Source of the DNA: Marthasterias glacialis
Taxonomy: Eukaryota; Echinodermata; Asteroidea; Forcipulatida; Asteriidae
Reading direction: 5' to 3'
DNA length: 64,000 bases
Assembly (NCBI GenBank): GCA_911728455.2
Contig: OU452221.1
Location: 3,624,290 to 3,688,289, forward strand
Each line of letters starts with the position of its first letter. Position 1 is the stretch's first letter. The position numbers and the translations under genes were made by a program. Shown here piece after piece: positions 1 through 14,000 of this stretch. The notes under the pieces were generated by a model. It was given only the letters and a program-made list of their open reading frames with translations, did not search any database and was not told the origin of the DNA.

Positions 1-2080
1 AGCTGATGGGACTAGTGATGTACCGATTGATCAGTCAGCAATGTGTGTGTATAAGATGAGTGATATTTTAGATGCCTTCAGGGAAGCAGTCAAGGGATGT
101 ATTCAAAATGGAGATGACTACTCAGTGCAGTACTTGCAAGGATCCATGTGTAGTACAATTCCAGTGAGTATAAGTATGGTCAGCTTCATTAAGGTTGGAT
201 CCCAAGTTATGATGATGATATTATAGACCCCTATTTGAAAATTGAGATAATGTTTTAAAAAAATGTATGTAAACTGCCAATAAAAAGATTTTTGAAAAAT
301 GATAAAATGAAATCTTTGTTTACATTTGGTTTTGTACTGAATGTCTCCGAAGCAAGGAAATCAACACGGTTGGCTTATGAACAATTATTTTTCTGAAAAT
401 CACGTTTTGTATTAAAATCTTTGAAAATGTATGCTTTTAAATAGAGCAAGTTATATAGAGGTTAAAGTATAGTGTCCTTATATAAGAATGTTTGAGTCAT
501 GAAAGGGGACTTTAAAGATCTTGGAAAGTTAATGTTTAGAGAAGTTTTACTATTTTAGTTGCTACCTGTAAAAAGAAACAGAGTTCTAATGTGCAGTGTT
601 TGTAATGTATCCACAGCAAAAAGTTGACGCAACTGATTTATGCGCAACTACTCATCAAACTTTTACTACCTAACTCTCAATTAAGTTTACTACCAAAACA
701 GAAATATTCATGCCTCTTCATAATTATAATGTTTGCAGTGGTTCATACATTTTGTTTCCTCTAATGTAAAAAAAGAAGAAACAAAAGGGGAATATTTTGC
801 TTTTGTCATTTGTTTTCCTCGACCAAATATAACAATTATGTTTGTTTTATTGTCTAGCTCCATTTGAATATGGCTTGAGCTGTTGTAAAAACTTTCAAGA
901 GAAACAAAACAGCTCAAATTTTGTCTGCTTTATTTGAAATCGCCCATCAGCTGGATATCACACATAAGTTGAGCACACAATAATTTATGTTGTTGATGCA
1001 GCTAGATTGTGCATTGTGAGTGTACAATAGTGCTAATGATGTGTCTTTTTATGTCTACAGATTAGTCCAGATATGTTTCTGTGTCATCCTTTTGAAGGGG
1101 ACAACCAAGTATACAAGTATGCTAAAGGCATTAATGTAACAACATCCAATGCTGTGCTGGAACTATCAGGTAAATTGGAAACAAATTTTTCCTTCTGTTT
1201 GTAAATTGGTCCAGAGAAGGGGGGGGGGGGCGGGATTGGAACCCTTAAGGTTTGGATCTGACTCTCTCCCCCTCCCCCTCCCCTCCCCCTTACCCTCCCT
1301 CCTCCCCCTTATCTCTGTCAGGTAAATCAAACAAGTTGATTTTGAAAGAGACTAAAATGAATTTTTACATTAAAGTAAACGAATTTCAGTTTATTTGGCT
1401 ATATTTTTCAATGCCATTTGCTTTGGGAAAAATGATCCCACATTGAAAATATACATACCTAGTTGTAGGTTTACAATCATGTACTGTCAGCTTTTTTATA
1501 ATACATTGCTTTTAATGACCCGGCATTATTGTGAATTTTACAGCCACTCTGATGTCATCCATCATTACAACTACTGAAATGAACCACACTGTAGCTATCA
1601 TAGGAACTAACTCCAGTGGGGAACTTTTAAAGGTAAGTTGATTTGTGAACGTTAAGACCACACTTTTTCAAGGGAAGATTTACATCATCAGTGCACTGAC
1701 ATGAATAGTCACTGTAGTGACTATTCATGTCAGGGTTTTTAATCAACAAATTGTTGTTAAATACAGTCGATGTCAACATGTTTTGTTTTATATATGAATT
1801 ATTTAACGATTATTAGGAACAACATAGGATGAGCTAAAGGATGAGCTAACAAAATCGAACCACCACCAGTAATAGATATTTTCATCATCTTCCAATTGGT
1901 GTATAGAAATTCAATGAAATCGCTTGGGTCTTTTTTCTCCCTGTATTACAGGTTCACATCCAAAACAAGACATCAGCCAGACTGTACGAAAGAGTAGACC
2001 TTGATATTAGTGGATCAGTCCTTAAAGATGTCAAGATTAATGATACAACAAGAGAGATGTACATACTCACTGAACAAAAG
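1..2080 (+). CDS. Copy 1: end of Sema domain (4 exons)
   Basis: Exons 1-163 (ends phase 0), 1061-1169 (phase 0 to 1), 1544-1632 (1 to 0) and 1952-2080 (0 to 0). The reading frame starts at base 2. The first piece contains [19 protein letters not shown], typical of the late Sema beta-propeller, and later exons give LYERVDLDI and MYILTEQK, leading into the first PSI domain. It aligns throughout with copy 2 (41490-43561). In this copy only one version of the second exon survives. The intron after 2080 opens with a tandem array made from the end of this exon. Confidence 0.9.
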
Positions 2081-5000
2081 GTACAATAACAAGATTAATG
2101 ATACAACAAGAGAGATGTACATACTCACTGAACAAAAGGTACAATAACAAGATTAATGATACAACAAGAGAGATGTACATACTCACTGAACAAAAGGTAC
2201 AATAACAAGATTAATGATACAACAAGAGAGATGTACATACTCACTGAACAAAAGGTACAATAACAAGATTAATGATACAACAAGAGAGATGTACATACTC
2301 ACTGAACAAAAGGTACAATGACAAGATTAATGATACAACAAGAGAGATGTACATACTCCCTGAACAAAAGGTACAATAACAAGATTAATGATACAACAAG
2401 AGAGATGTACATACTCACTGAGCAAAAGGTACAACAACGAGATTAATGATACCGGTACAACAAGAGAAATGTACATATTCACCGAACAAAAGGTACAGTA
2501 AGATCTACCAGGACTTACTAGAGCAGTTTAAGAAGAAAAAAAATCACAAACATCAAACTCCCAACAAATACTGGGGAAAAGCATGTATATTTTGTCTTTT
2601 AAGCTCAAGGTTTTAATTTAACTCCATATTTTAATGTTTCAAAGTTTCTGAAGATGCGTGTTGAGAATTGTGGTCAGTATACAACGTGTGAGACGTGTAT
2701 TGGTACGGATGCAGGGAGGGATGGAGACCCATACTGTGGCTGGTGTACTCTGCAGAGACAGTAAGTATTGCATTTTGTTTGATTAACGTATGTGGAGAAT
2801 TTTGAAAAGAGACTAACAGCAGCCTAAAATGAGTTTCATGAAACAAAAATGACAAGACACGTTAAGAAACATTTCTTTCACACAGTTGACAGTTCGCGAC
2901 TGACATTTGTGTTTATTCCTTGCAGAATGCAGAATCTAGTTTTTGTTTTTTAGTAGAATATAAACAGATCACCAGTCACATGTTTATTTGACCTGATTAG
3001 ATGCAGCAGGTATTCTGACTGCAACATGCCTGACGTGTCTACACGATGGTTAGCCTACAATACTGCACAGTGTATTGAGATAACAAATGTGGCTCCTTAT
3101 GACAGTCTACCAATCACTGTCACAGAACAACAGGTAACAGTAATACATAACTGCTGATGTACTTTCTTATAGGGTATGGCAATAGATTAATGACATCTCT
3201 GGTTCCAAAAAGTTCTTAAGCACACAAAAGTGATAATTTTGAAAGCAGAAATGGGCTTCCACTGTAAGTGCTATTAAGAAATTGCATTTTTGTGGCTGGT
3301 GCCTGAAAATTTGTAAATTTTGCTAAAATATTATTTTGGCTTAATTTTTGAATATTTCCCCCTTTGTTCTCTGTTTAATCTCCCGTCCACTTTTATCTGC
3401 ATCAAGGTGTGAGACTTTTAGTTTTAGAAATAATGTTATCCAAGTAACAATTAAAAAAAATCTCCTCTTTCAAGATGGCTACCAAAGTTCTTATACAATT
3501 TTTTTTCTTGCGATGGTTCTACAGCAAAAATCCCGCCCCTCCAAGCTTCAGCATTCAGTTTATAGTTAATCATAAAACTTATACAACTGAAATATCTATT
3601 GAATTAAATTCAGAATTTATAGTTATTGTGTGTATTTACTAACATTTTGTTATTTTCTAGATTACCGTGAGTGTACAGCAGTTACCAGACTTACTGACCG
3701 ACATGAGTTATGAGTGTCGGTTTGGATCCTACGTATCTCAAGCTACAAAGACTAATGAGGATCTTAGATGTGTCTCCCCACCTGGTGATATGATACCTCC
3801 GTTTCAACAAGGAGGTAAGTCTAGCACAATGTTTTGGCTGTTTCTTAACTTTATATTATTAGATTAATAAGAAATTGATTTTTAATTATTTGGTATTGTT
3901 GTTTCCCATTTCCCAGATGATGCCGTTGCAGTTACACTGAGCATCCATTCTAATGAAACATCAGTCAATTTTGTGGGTACAAGCTTCCATTTCTATGAAT
4001 GCTCAACTCATACTTCGTAAGAATACCTTGTGTTCTCTTTATTCTGATGACATTGTATTAATAAATAACCATTTGACATGAACAGAAGGTCCTTATTGAC
4101 TGAGGTTATAATTTGTATTTGAAGTTTTATATTTAATCTCTACTGTCTCTATTTTTGATTTAGTTAAATAATTTTGTATGTTCCATGTTAATTAGCATAT
4201 ATTTGTTAGATTTCAATAAATTTAATCATAGATGCTTCATTTATTTTATTGTTTTTCATTTACGTTTGCAGTAGTTGTATATCTTGTGTTGGTAGTCGCT
4301 GGGCCTGTGATTGGTGTGTCTTTGAGAATAGATGCACTCATGTTAGTTCTACTTGTACAGGAGCCAATGAAATCATCATTACCGGACAACATGTAAGATT
4401 AAACTCACCACAAAAGTTGTTTAAATGCAGATATTTATCTGTTTACTGAATAGGCATTTGCTGCCTTACGAAAGACAAAAAAAAAAACCACACCATTTTT
4501 GGTCTTTTTAATTTTTTTGTTTGAATTGAATCAACTGAATCAATTGTTATTAATGTCTCCTAAAATATTTCTTTGGTGAAGAAGAAATAAATTATGTGAT
4601 GTAATTATTTGATGTCAAATGTTTCCTTAAACAATACAGACATAAAACATAATATGTCCCAAGATGTTATAGGGGAAATAATTTATGTTGTATAATTATT
4701 TGATTTAATTTCTTTAGAATCCAGCTTCGTCTTCATCCAAGGGTCCAGGTTCCTGCCCTCAGCTGCTGGCTCAGAATACCGAAGTCTTTCTGCCCAATGG
4801 AATTGAAAAGAGTGTACAATTCATGACTACAAATCTACCTGATGAGACCCAGGTTGGTTACCACTCAATCAAACAACCTTCGTGCTGTTAGCATCTTCTT
4901 GAAGTAGTTTTTTTCTTCTAAGTGTCTGCAGATATCAGTCATTATAAAAAATCGAAAAAAAATCAACACTTTCTGTATTCCATCACGAGAGGCTATTATT

Positions 5001-8000
5001 TTACAGTATGTCGACCCCGAGGGATTTGTAATCAATGGCATTGGGGTGAAGTATTCACACAACTGAACAGGCTGGACAAAGTTTCTCAGACAAATGAAAT
5101 TGTTGCCGCTTGTTTACGTTTATGTAAGGATGGACTTACAGAAAATGAAGATATTTTAGTAAGAAGTAATTGGTTATTAACTAATTATTGATATTGTATT
5201 GTGCCGGGTTTTAAAACGTCTAAGTATATCAAGTGCGCTATAATGAACCAAAGCAACACGAACGTATGATCTGCTTCACGGAGGAAGTAATAGTTCAAAT
5301 TTAAAAAAGAAAAGCAAGCCTCAGATTGGGAGAAAAGGAAGTTACAGATAAAAACAAAAAAGAAAAAAAGAAAAAAGAAAAGTAAAGAAAAAACAACAAA
5401 CGATTAAGTAATTTAAGAGGAAATGGTTAAATAAACATACAAGAACAGTTTGAATGTAAGAACGTACTTAAATTGTTTTCCAATGGTTTGTGTTATTGAG
5501 CAAGAAATGCGATAAATATAATTTCAAAAGTAAAAGCAGTTACAGCCTAAGATATCAAATAAGACAAATGCTCATCTGAGATTAAAAGAGGTCCGGAGAA
5601 AAACAAATAGTAGATGAACAGGACGTCGTTAAAAAAAACCAAGAAGAACACTGAAAGTGTATTTGATACCACTAGCTTCATAAACATATTGTTTTATTGA
5701 TTTGATTAAAATTCACCAGGAAAAACAAAAGCAATTGCAACTACAGCCTAAGACTCAGTCTCTCTCTTTCCAGAAATTACATAAGTCTGACATTAAAAAA
5801 TTATGGTGGAGAAAAAATGTATACACAGGCTATCCATCTTATAAAAACGGAATTGGCCTGACTCCTGTTAACCCCATTGTCCATTTGTTTATTCGTCTCT
5901 TTAGACTACAAGCTTTGAATGCAGCTTTGATATCCAGGGAATACGTCAGAGTACAACTGCTCAGCGTAACGTTGATACTATCATGTGTGACATGAAAGCT
6001 GTAAGTTAAGTTAGTCCTCAAAACACTATGAAGAAAAACTTTCTTTGAATTTGGAAAATCAATTTGTTATGAAAACACCAGCTGAGATTTGAGTTGAACT
6101 TTGTTTGATATCAACCCACAGTATACCTACACTTCCACTGAAGAAGCAGAGCTGGTTGTGAAACTGACCATTGAATGGACGGACACAACTAGTAACCGTC
6201 ACACCCTAGATGACATATATAACAATAATGGTGAGTTTGAATCAAGACGGTGGGTTGGGTAGAGTGGCATCTCCACAGTAATCATTTGCCCCTGCCATTT
6301 ATTATTCTTTTTTACCCAATATTGGAGATCCTGCCGCTTGGCCTGCAGTACAATGATCCCATAAGGAAAGAGGCATCATCACAGATGAACATACGTTGTT
6401 TGTTGACTTCCCCTAAAGATTGGAGGTACAATTCAATTAACTATGAAAAACCTCAGCCAAGTACTTTTGAACTTGAAAAAAAACCCCAAAATTAATACCC
6501 CATCCCTTGATTTAAAGACAAATAAGAATCACTTACATGTATGAGCTCTCTCGCCTAATGGTAATTTTGTGTAAGACTTTTAGATTTTTGATAAGCCATC
6601 CATCCAAACAATGTGAACTGTTATTATTTTTACAGCAACACTTTACAAGTGTGGAGCACTGAAGCCAGATTGTAGTCGGTGTATTACTGCCAGGCCAGAG
6701 CTTGAGTGTGTTTGGTGTAATGCTATGTGTGAACTAAGAGAGTCTTGTACAACAGTGGAAGGGGAGTTGGTTACCCATAATAATAATGCCAACTGCCCTG
6801 ATCCGATCCTCCAAGAGGTGAGTAGATTTATTGGTTATTGATTATTGATATGGAGTTTGGGGTTGGTAGGGGAAAGTTAACAATGAACTCACTTCCTACC
6901 AGGATGAGTTGTTGCATTAATGCTCATTGTGAAATTCTTGTTTTTGAAAGTCAACTTCCCTCACCCTTCCTTCAAATAAATTGATTATTGACAGCAATGT
7001 TAGGAAATAAAATTGATATTGGATCAGTGAAATAACATAATATTAATTGAATGGTTATAAATTTTGTTAAAGTTGGACAAACAATGGTCCTAGGTTGACA
7101 ATGTCTTACTGAGATTTTTCCTTTGTTTGACCATGCAAAGACAATACCAGTGTGTGTAATTGGTACAGATATTGTAAGAGGAATGAATGTGAAGATCCAA
7201 GACCGTGTACATGATCTCACAGCAATAAATGACATCTTGACTTGACAATATTTGATTGTTTAGATATATCCATTGACTGGACCAATAGAAGGTAACACCA
7301 CTGTATCTGTAATGGGTACAGATATTGGCAGAGGATTCCATACTGTACTGAATGTGATGATTGGAGACCAAGAATGCTATCTGGATGGACTGGAAGCCTA
7401 TTATGCAACTGGCTGCAGGTAAGAAATCAACGTTATCAATCTTTAAATCCTTGATATCCAACTCAAGATGTTGTGTCAGTTTTACCATCTTAGTTTCAAT
7501 TAACATCAAATCAAAATAATTGAATTCTATAAAAATGACTACTGTTAAAAGGTGAACACTAACAATAATGAGTCATTTTCACAATTTGAATTTTATTTCA
7601 GCATTTTCCAATGATACTCTATACTTGGAAATTTAAGGTCTGAAAGGCAGTGAGCGTTGCATACAGTGCTACATTTACTCTCTTGTTTTTATTAAAAAAA
7701 AAATAAAACTAGTTATGCTGGACACTGGTGCAGATTATCTTAAATATAAGCTCTTAAATTTTTTTTCAGTATTTTAGATACATTTCCAATCTGAATCATT
7801 TCACAGTGTAAGTTGCAGGGCTCAATCAAGAGTTGAAAGTGTGGTGTCGGCATCGCTGACAATCTTGGGAGCTGATGGGTCAACACAACAGAAAAGCTCA
7901 GGAGACGTCAAATTTGAATATAGGGTAGGTTTGATTACAACTCTTACCAGCATATGTAGTCAATAGGGATGATAAATTAAATATTGAAAATGGGAGAATA

Positions 8001-11000
8001 TTTGTACAAGGAATTCAAAATAATCACATCTGACTAGGGTTGTTGGGATGGTGTACATTCCACATTGTATTTAGGTGATCTTGTTAGCTTTTATTCAAAT
8101 AGCTTTGGAACAGGGTGGTCTCTGCTATTGTTTGAATCATTTCTGAAAAACTGAAAAAGTGTGATAACAAATTTTTTAAAAGAAGAAGTGTTTCAAAGAA
8201 ATATAGATGCAGTATGAGCGTTGGCAATTAAGTCAACTTCATTTATCTCTTGAGTCTGATTTTCAGCAAAATCCTTCAATTATAGTCCTCATGTGTCATT
8301 CAAGATCAAACCACTTAAAACTGATATAAAACAAATTAAATCTTGTATGTTTGCAATGAGTTCAGTACAACAAATGATTGGACACATGATCTGGTTGATG
8401 TTGAGATGCTACTATCTTTGTTTTTCTGGTTCTGATTTTCCTGCCAGGATCCATCTATTACAAGTTTCAGTCCTCGTTTTGGACCAGCAGCTGGTGGGAC
8501 TCGTATAACAATCAACGGAATGGCTCTAAATACAGGACGGAATATTGAGGCATTCATCGGTGATAAAGCTTGCATTATAACAAGGCACGAGAAAGTCACT
8601 TTGCATAACAATTAAGATAATGTTTCAGTTACTTGATATCTTAAAGGTAACACATCAAACACTTGGTTAATAAAATACTTTTATGTTGGCATGTATTCTG
8701 CTTCGTAACTTTACAGCCCAGTGACCGAGAAGGAAGCAGTGTGCATAAGCTCCAAGGGATCTGTTGGGCAGACAGAAGTTCTCAAGATGTCTTTTGATGG
8801 GGCAGACAAAACAAGCCAGGTGTACACTTTCACCAACAACCCTGTCATTACTGTAGTCAGTCCGACCAGCAGTATCTATGCGTGAGTTTATCTAAAAACA
8901 TTAGTTGTTAAATTACAAGTGACTTTGTTGTTTCTATGTTGCAGATTCAACATCACATGAATTTTACCACATGCTTTAAAAAGAAAAACTGTGTAAGGTA
9001 TAATTGCAGTTTGATGACAATTGCAGTTTGATGACAGTTAAATGGCAGATGTAGCTTACAATTTATAGTTAGTTTTCTAATTAGATCAGCTCCATTGTCC
9101 CGTTTTCTTTAATCCCCACGAACCGATTGTGATTGACTTTCAACACCTAGTGGTGGTCGAGAGATTACTGTCAGAGGGTCATATCTAGACACTACCCAGA
9201 TGGCCTCACTTGTTGTCACAGTTGCTACACAAATCACAAAAACTAAAAGATCTGTTGGCAGTGATGAACACAAAAATACCAAGTTTGTAGAGGTGAGTCG
9301 ACAGTTAAAAAACTGTTTTAAATAATTTCCATTTTAAAATTGTCATTGCTTTAAACTTGCGGTTTTGAAACATAGGATTTTCTTGCCGATCTGAGAAACT
9401 TTGTGCTTGCGTAAATCAGATATCTTTCCTAGAACATGGAAAATAATCGGTTTGGTTAACCACCACGAGCATTGAAAATCATTGGTTCACTTCGTTCCAA
9501 AATCTTGGAAAGTCGTGGGTTGACTTCCCACAAAGAGCATGGAAAACCATCGCTTCACTTCCCACCAAGAGCATGGAAAATTCACGGGTTTACCTACCAA
9601 CACGAGCAAGGAAAATCAAACGTTCACTTCCAACCAAGAACATGCAAAACCAAAGGTTCACTTCCCAGCAAGAGAATGTAAAATCAAAGGTTTACTTCCC
9701 ACCAAGAGCATGGAAAATCAAATGTTCACTTCCAACCAAGAACATGTAAAATCAAAGATTCACTTCCCACCAAGAGCATGGCAAATCATCAGTTCACTTC
9801 CCAGCAAGAGCATGGAAATTCGTAGGCTCACTTCCCAGCAAGAGCATGGAAAATCGTAGGTTCACTTCCCAACACGAGCAGGGAAAATCAAAGGTTCACT
9901 TTCTACCAAAAGCATGGAAAATTATTGGTTCACTTCCCACCAAGAGCATGGAAAATCATCGGTTCACTTCTCAGCAAGAACATGGAAAAATGTGGATTCA
10001 CTTCTCACTAAGAGCATGGGAAATCGTAGTTTCACTTTCCAACACGAGCAAAGAAAATCAAAGGTTCACTTCTCAACAAAGCATGAAGAATCATCGGTTT
10101 ACATCTCAAACAAGAGCATGGAAACTGATGGGTTTATTTCTGTAAGAACATTCCATTATTCATATTTCTTTTGTAAGCTTGTCTGCATAGTCAATAAAAC
10201 AATAAAACAATATAATAAATTTAAAGGCATTAAGAAAAGAAAAAAGGAAAAAAGACTCTTAATTGTTATTTTTGTCCAATGCAAGAGTTCATCAATAAAG
10301 CAATTGATTTTAAACAAATTTATATTTATAAATTCATTTACAAATTGTGTATTTCCAGACCTGTGCTGTGGAAAGTTCAGAGTTCATGTATTGCTGGACT
10401 CCCAACATAACCTCAGCCATAAGCAGTTCTCTATCTCAACTTAACGTGACCTTTGGCTTCATTATGGATGGTGTCAGTGACCTCTTAACGTGGTCAGAAG
10501 ACAACGTTGACTTGGAGTTCTTTCCTGATCCGGAGTATGACGAGTTTGAAAATGACTTGTATGAGAAGAAGGAAGAGTTGATGATGATCAAGGTGAGGTT
10601 TTATCAATGATGGGTGAAGAGCTAGCTTGAACTCACTGATTATTGTAAAACTGATAACCAAAATCCAGTACACCTTAACCTAAATTTCTATAAAAGAGTT
10701 TAAATCACGAAAGGGTTTTTTCCTCAAAATTTAAACCATTTGTTTGTATTTTTTGTTTGTGCATTCTGTGCATTCTATCCAACCATACAAAGAGTCACAT
10801 ATAAATTTATTAGAGAGCATTTATCAGAAAGCATTGCAAGATTTATCAAGACATTCTTGTTATTTGATATTGGGTTAACTGAATGAATCACTTGGCAATT
10901 GCGTATTAGTCTAGTTAGAAGTGTTTTATCGATTTGAATTGACTGACGTTGTTTTAATTATCCAGGGTAAACGTATCAACAATGCAATCACAGCCTCAGA

Positions 11001-14000
11001 AATCATCGTTTATGTTGGAGTAATGAGATGTCATTTGACCTTCATTGAAGAAACAACTATTGGTTGTAATTTACCTGAGGAGCAGCCATCTGCTGGGGAC
11101 TTCATGGGTCAAGACAAAGAGAAAGGACTTCCTGTGGTCTGGGTAAGTCTTAAAAGAAATTTCAGTTGTAATTTAGTTGAGAAACAACCATCTGACCAGA
11201 ACTTCTTGGGTCAAGACACTGATAGAGAGCTTCCTGTGGTATGGGTTAATCTTAAGAGATTTCTCAGTTGTAATTTACATGAGAAACAACCATCTGACCA
11301 GTACTTTCTGGGTCAAGACACTGAGAGAGGGCTTCCTGTGATCTGGGTAAGTCTTAAGAGATTTCTCAATTGTAATTTACATGAGGAACAACCATCTGAC
11401 CGGGACTACTTGGGTTAAGACACTGAGAGAGGGCTTTATGTGTTCTTGGCTCGTCTTAAGACAAATCTTAGTTGTAATTTACCTGAGAAACAACCATTCG
11501 AACAAGACGACTTGGGTCAAGACACTGAGAGAGGTCTTCCTGTAGTCAGGGGTAAATCTTAAGACAGTGTTCATTTATCTGAGAAACAACTACCCCATAC
11601 ATGGACTTTATGAACCAAGACAAGGATAGATGGCTAACTGTAAAATGGGTATTAAGGATCAATTCTCAGTTGTGCTTAATTTGTGCAGATTTCTTTTTCA
11701 TTTTCAATTCTCCTTTAAAACTCAGGTGTTGCACAGCAACCTTGAGTTCCGCATTGGTTACATCGCATATCCTTCCGCCAGCAATGTCGTCCTTGGTCTA
11801 TCGGTGGTCGGTGCGTTGACGTTCACCATTTTAGTCTGTGTGATCGTAATCCTGTCAGTTCGACTGTACGGATCCAGTCAGGACGCTAATCTTCTGGTCT
11901 TAGAGAAAGACTTTCTTGAAGATGTTAAGAAAGGTAAGAGGTTGAGGTGCCGGAATTGACCTCAAATTACAATGACCAGGGGCCTTTTCAAAAAGCTACT
12001 AGGCAGGAATTCGTGCTAAGCAAAAACAATTCTGGCGTGCTCAGCAAAGTTTTGTTTCTGCCAAGCAAAAAGAAGTGATGAACAGTCACAAACAATTTTC
12101 ATGACTTGGTATAATGGTCTGGTACCTGTTTCAACAACTACTTGAAAAAGGCTAAAAATGCAGAGGGCAAGCATTTAACGAGGGGCTCCCCTATAGATGA
12201 AATATTAAACACATGTCGAAAAATCAAAAAAGAAAAATTCAACAGACAGAGCTGATTATGTGGGTCAGGGGTCACAAAAGCGAAGCTGATCGCTGTTGCT
12301 CGGGAGAATGCAACCCGCACATAAACAGAGCACACAAACTAAAAAAAAAAAAAAAAACAGAACAAAGAAGCATCATGTTGGTCACTTTGACACAAACTCT
12401 GGGTTATACTGACCCAGAATTTGGTCATGCTACACGGGAATCGGAATCCAGGTCAGTTCTGACCCAGTAGTTTTAGAACGTTTGACAATCGATTAATGAC
12501 CATCCACATCCATTGGACTTTGACAGGATTGTACGTTTTACACTTTTGAAATGCAGAATTTTCTCAGAGAAAAATGGACATTTTACAGCTGACGAGTGAT
12601 GTGGAGGTGAACGGGATGCCGTTTGTGAGTTACCGTGACTACGCCACTAACATGCTGTTCATTGGACAAGAGGTCCGACCAACCACAACTGACGAAGAGG
12701 TAATTAGTGATCAACACAGGAGACTCAAAGATCATCTCAAGCAGAGTTATCATTTTGTTTAATGCAGACAGATCTTGAGTATATCTGACGTCTGAAGTCC
12801 TCAGGGTCAAGTCTTGTCTCAAGTCCTTAAGAGTATCTGAAGTCAAGTTTCCAGACGGTCAGATAAAATAATTGATCAACTCTGTCTCAAGAATCACAGT
12901 TAACTAAAAAAATGCTTACTATGGTTATTTCAATGGATAAGTATCAAAACTCTAAATCAATTCAGGACAAACCTCCTTTTGAAATTCCCGTTCATGATAA
13001 CCTACCAACCAGGACACAACCAGGAACTCAAAACTACATTCTGCCGAGCAAAAACATTTAATCTTTCCCAAGCACCAGAGCTGACATGAATTCAGACTTT
13101 TTGTTATGTCTGCCTGGTGAAAGAAACAACTTGTATTTCCCTCATATATCATCATATCATGCTCGTTGATGTACTTCTCACGAACTCTCAGGGTACTGCT
13201 CACAAAAAGCTCCTTGCCAACTCTACAACTACAGGGGTTGCTAGAAGTGGAAATACAATCATTGTATACGTACCTTCTGAAAATTGGATCCTACTTTCAG
13301 ATCTTATTTTGTCAGCAATGACTCTCATCATGGATTATCATGGATCCAGCAAACCAAACCACAACCAAACTACATATAATAAATGTAATAATAAAAAATA
13401 ACAATAAAGACAATCATACGGAGTGACCTACTTGTTTCTACCTCTTGTTAAATTTACACATGGATGCCAAGGAACCTTTTTGTATTTTGTTTTTAACCTT
13501 TTTGTATATATTCTTATCTGTACAGTACGGTGAAGACGCCATGGTTGAAGAAGCCATGATAAAATTCTCTCGGTTGCTAGGCAACAAGACTTTCTTACTA
13601 TGTCTCATCCAGACTCTTGATACAGGGAGCAGCTTAAATGTGTCGGTGAAAGAAAAGTGAGAAGTTTGAGACGTGAATTTTTGAACTTTTTCTTTATTTC
13701 TCCGCTGTTAAACACTTTATAATCAAAGCATACTTTGTTTGTCTGTACTTTTCTGTAGTAGAAATGTTTAAAACTGTTTGTGTATAAGGACCGTAAGGGA
13801 TAGCTTGAGTGGTACTGATTTGGCTTCCCTGATGTCGAAATAAAAGTGCAAATAAACAAAAATATGGACAAAACTATTACCATTGTGTTTTTTTGCACAA
13901 TTTTGTCATACCAGGCAGTCGATAGCATCTTTACTGACCGTTACCATGGTACTGAACAACAAACTGGACGTCCTGACAGAGTAGGTGCAACTGGGAACTC

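Noticed and set aside
4922-5191. 89-residue plus-strand frame in the linker intron
   Set aside because: It crosses the intron and is not conserved in copy 2 as a whole; only a possible 21/39-base cassette exon inside it is worth noting.
7090-7509. 139-residue minus-strand frame
   Set aside because: It overlaps the antisense of IPT exon 7264-7418 and flanking intron; the matching copy 2 frame is shorter and shifted.
9472-10444. Overlapping frames of 69-176 residues
   Set aside because: They arise from the 34-bp minisatellite within an intron; no domain and no counterpart in copy 2.
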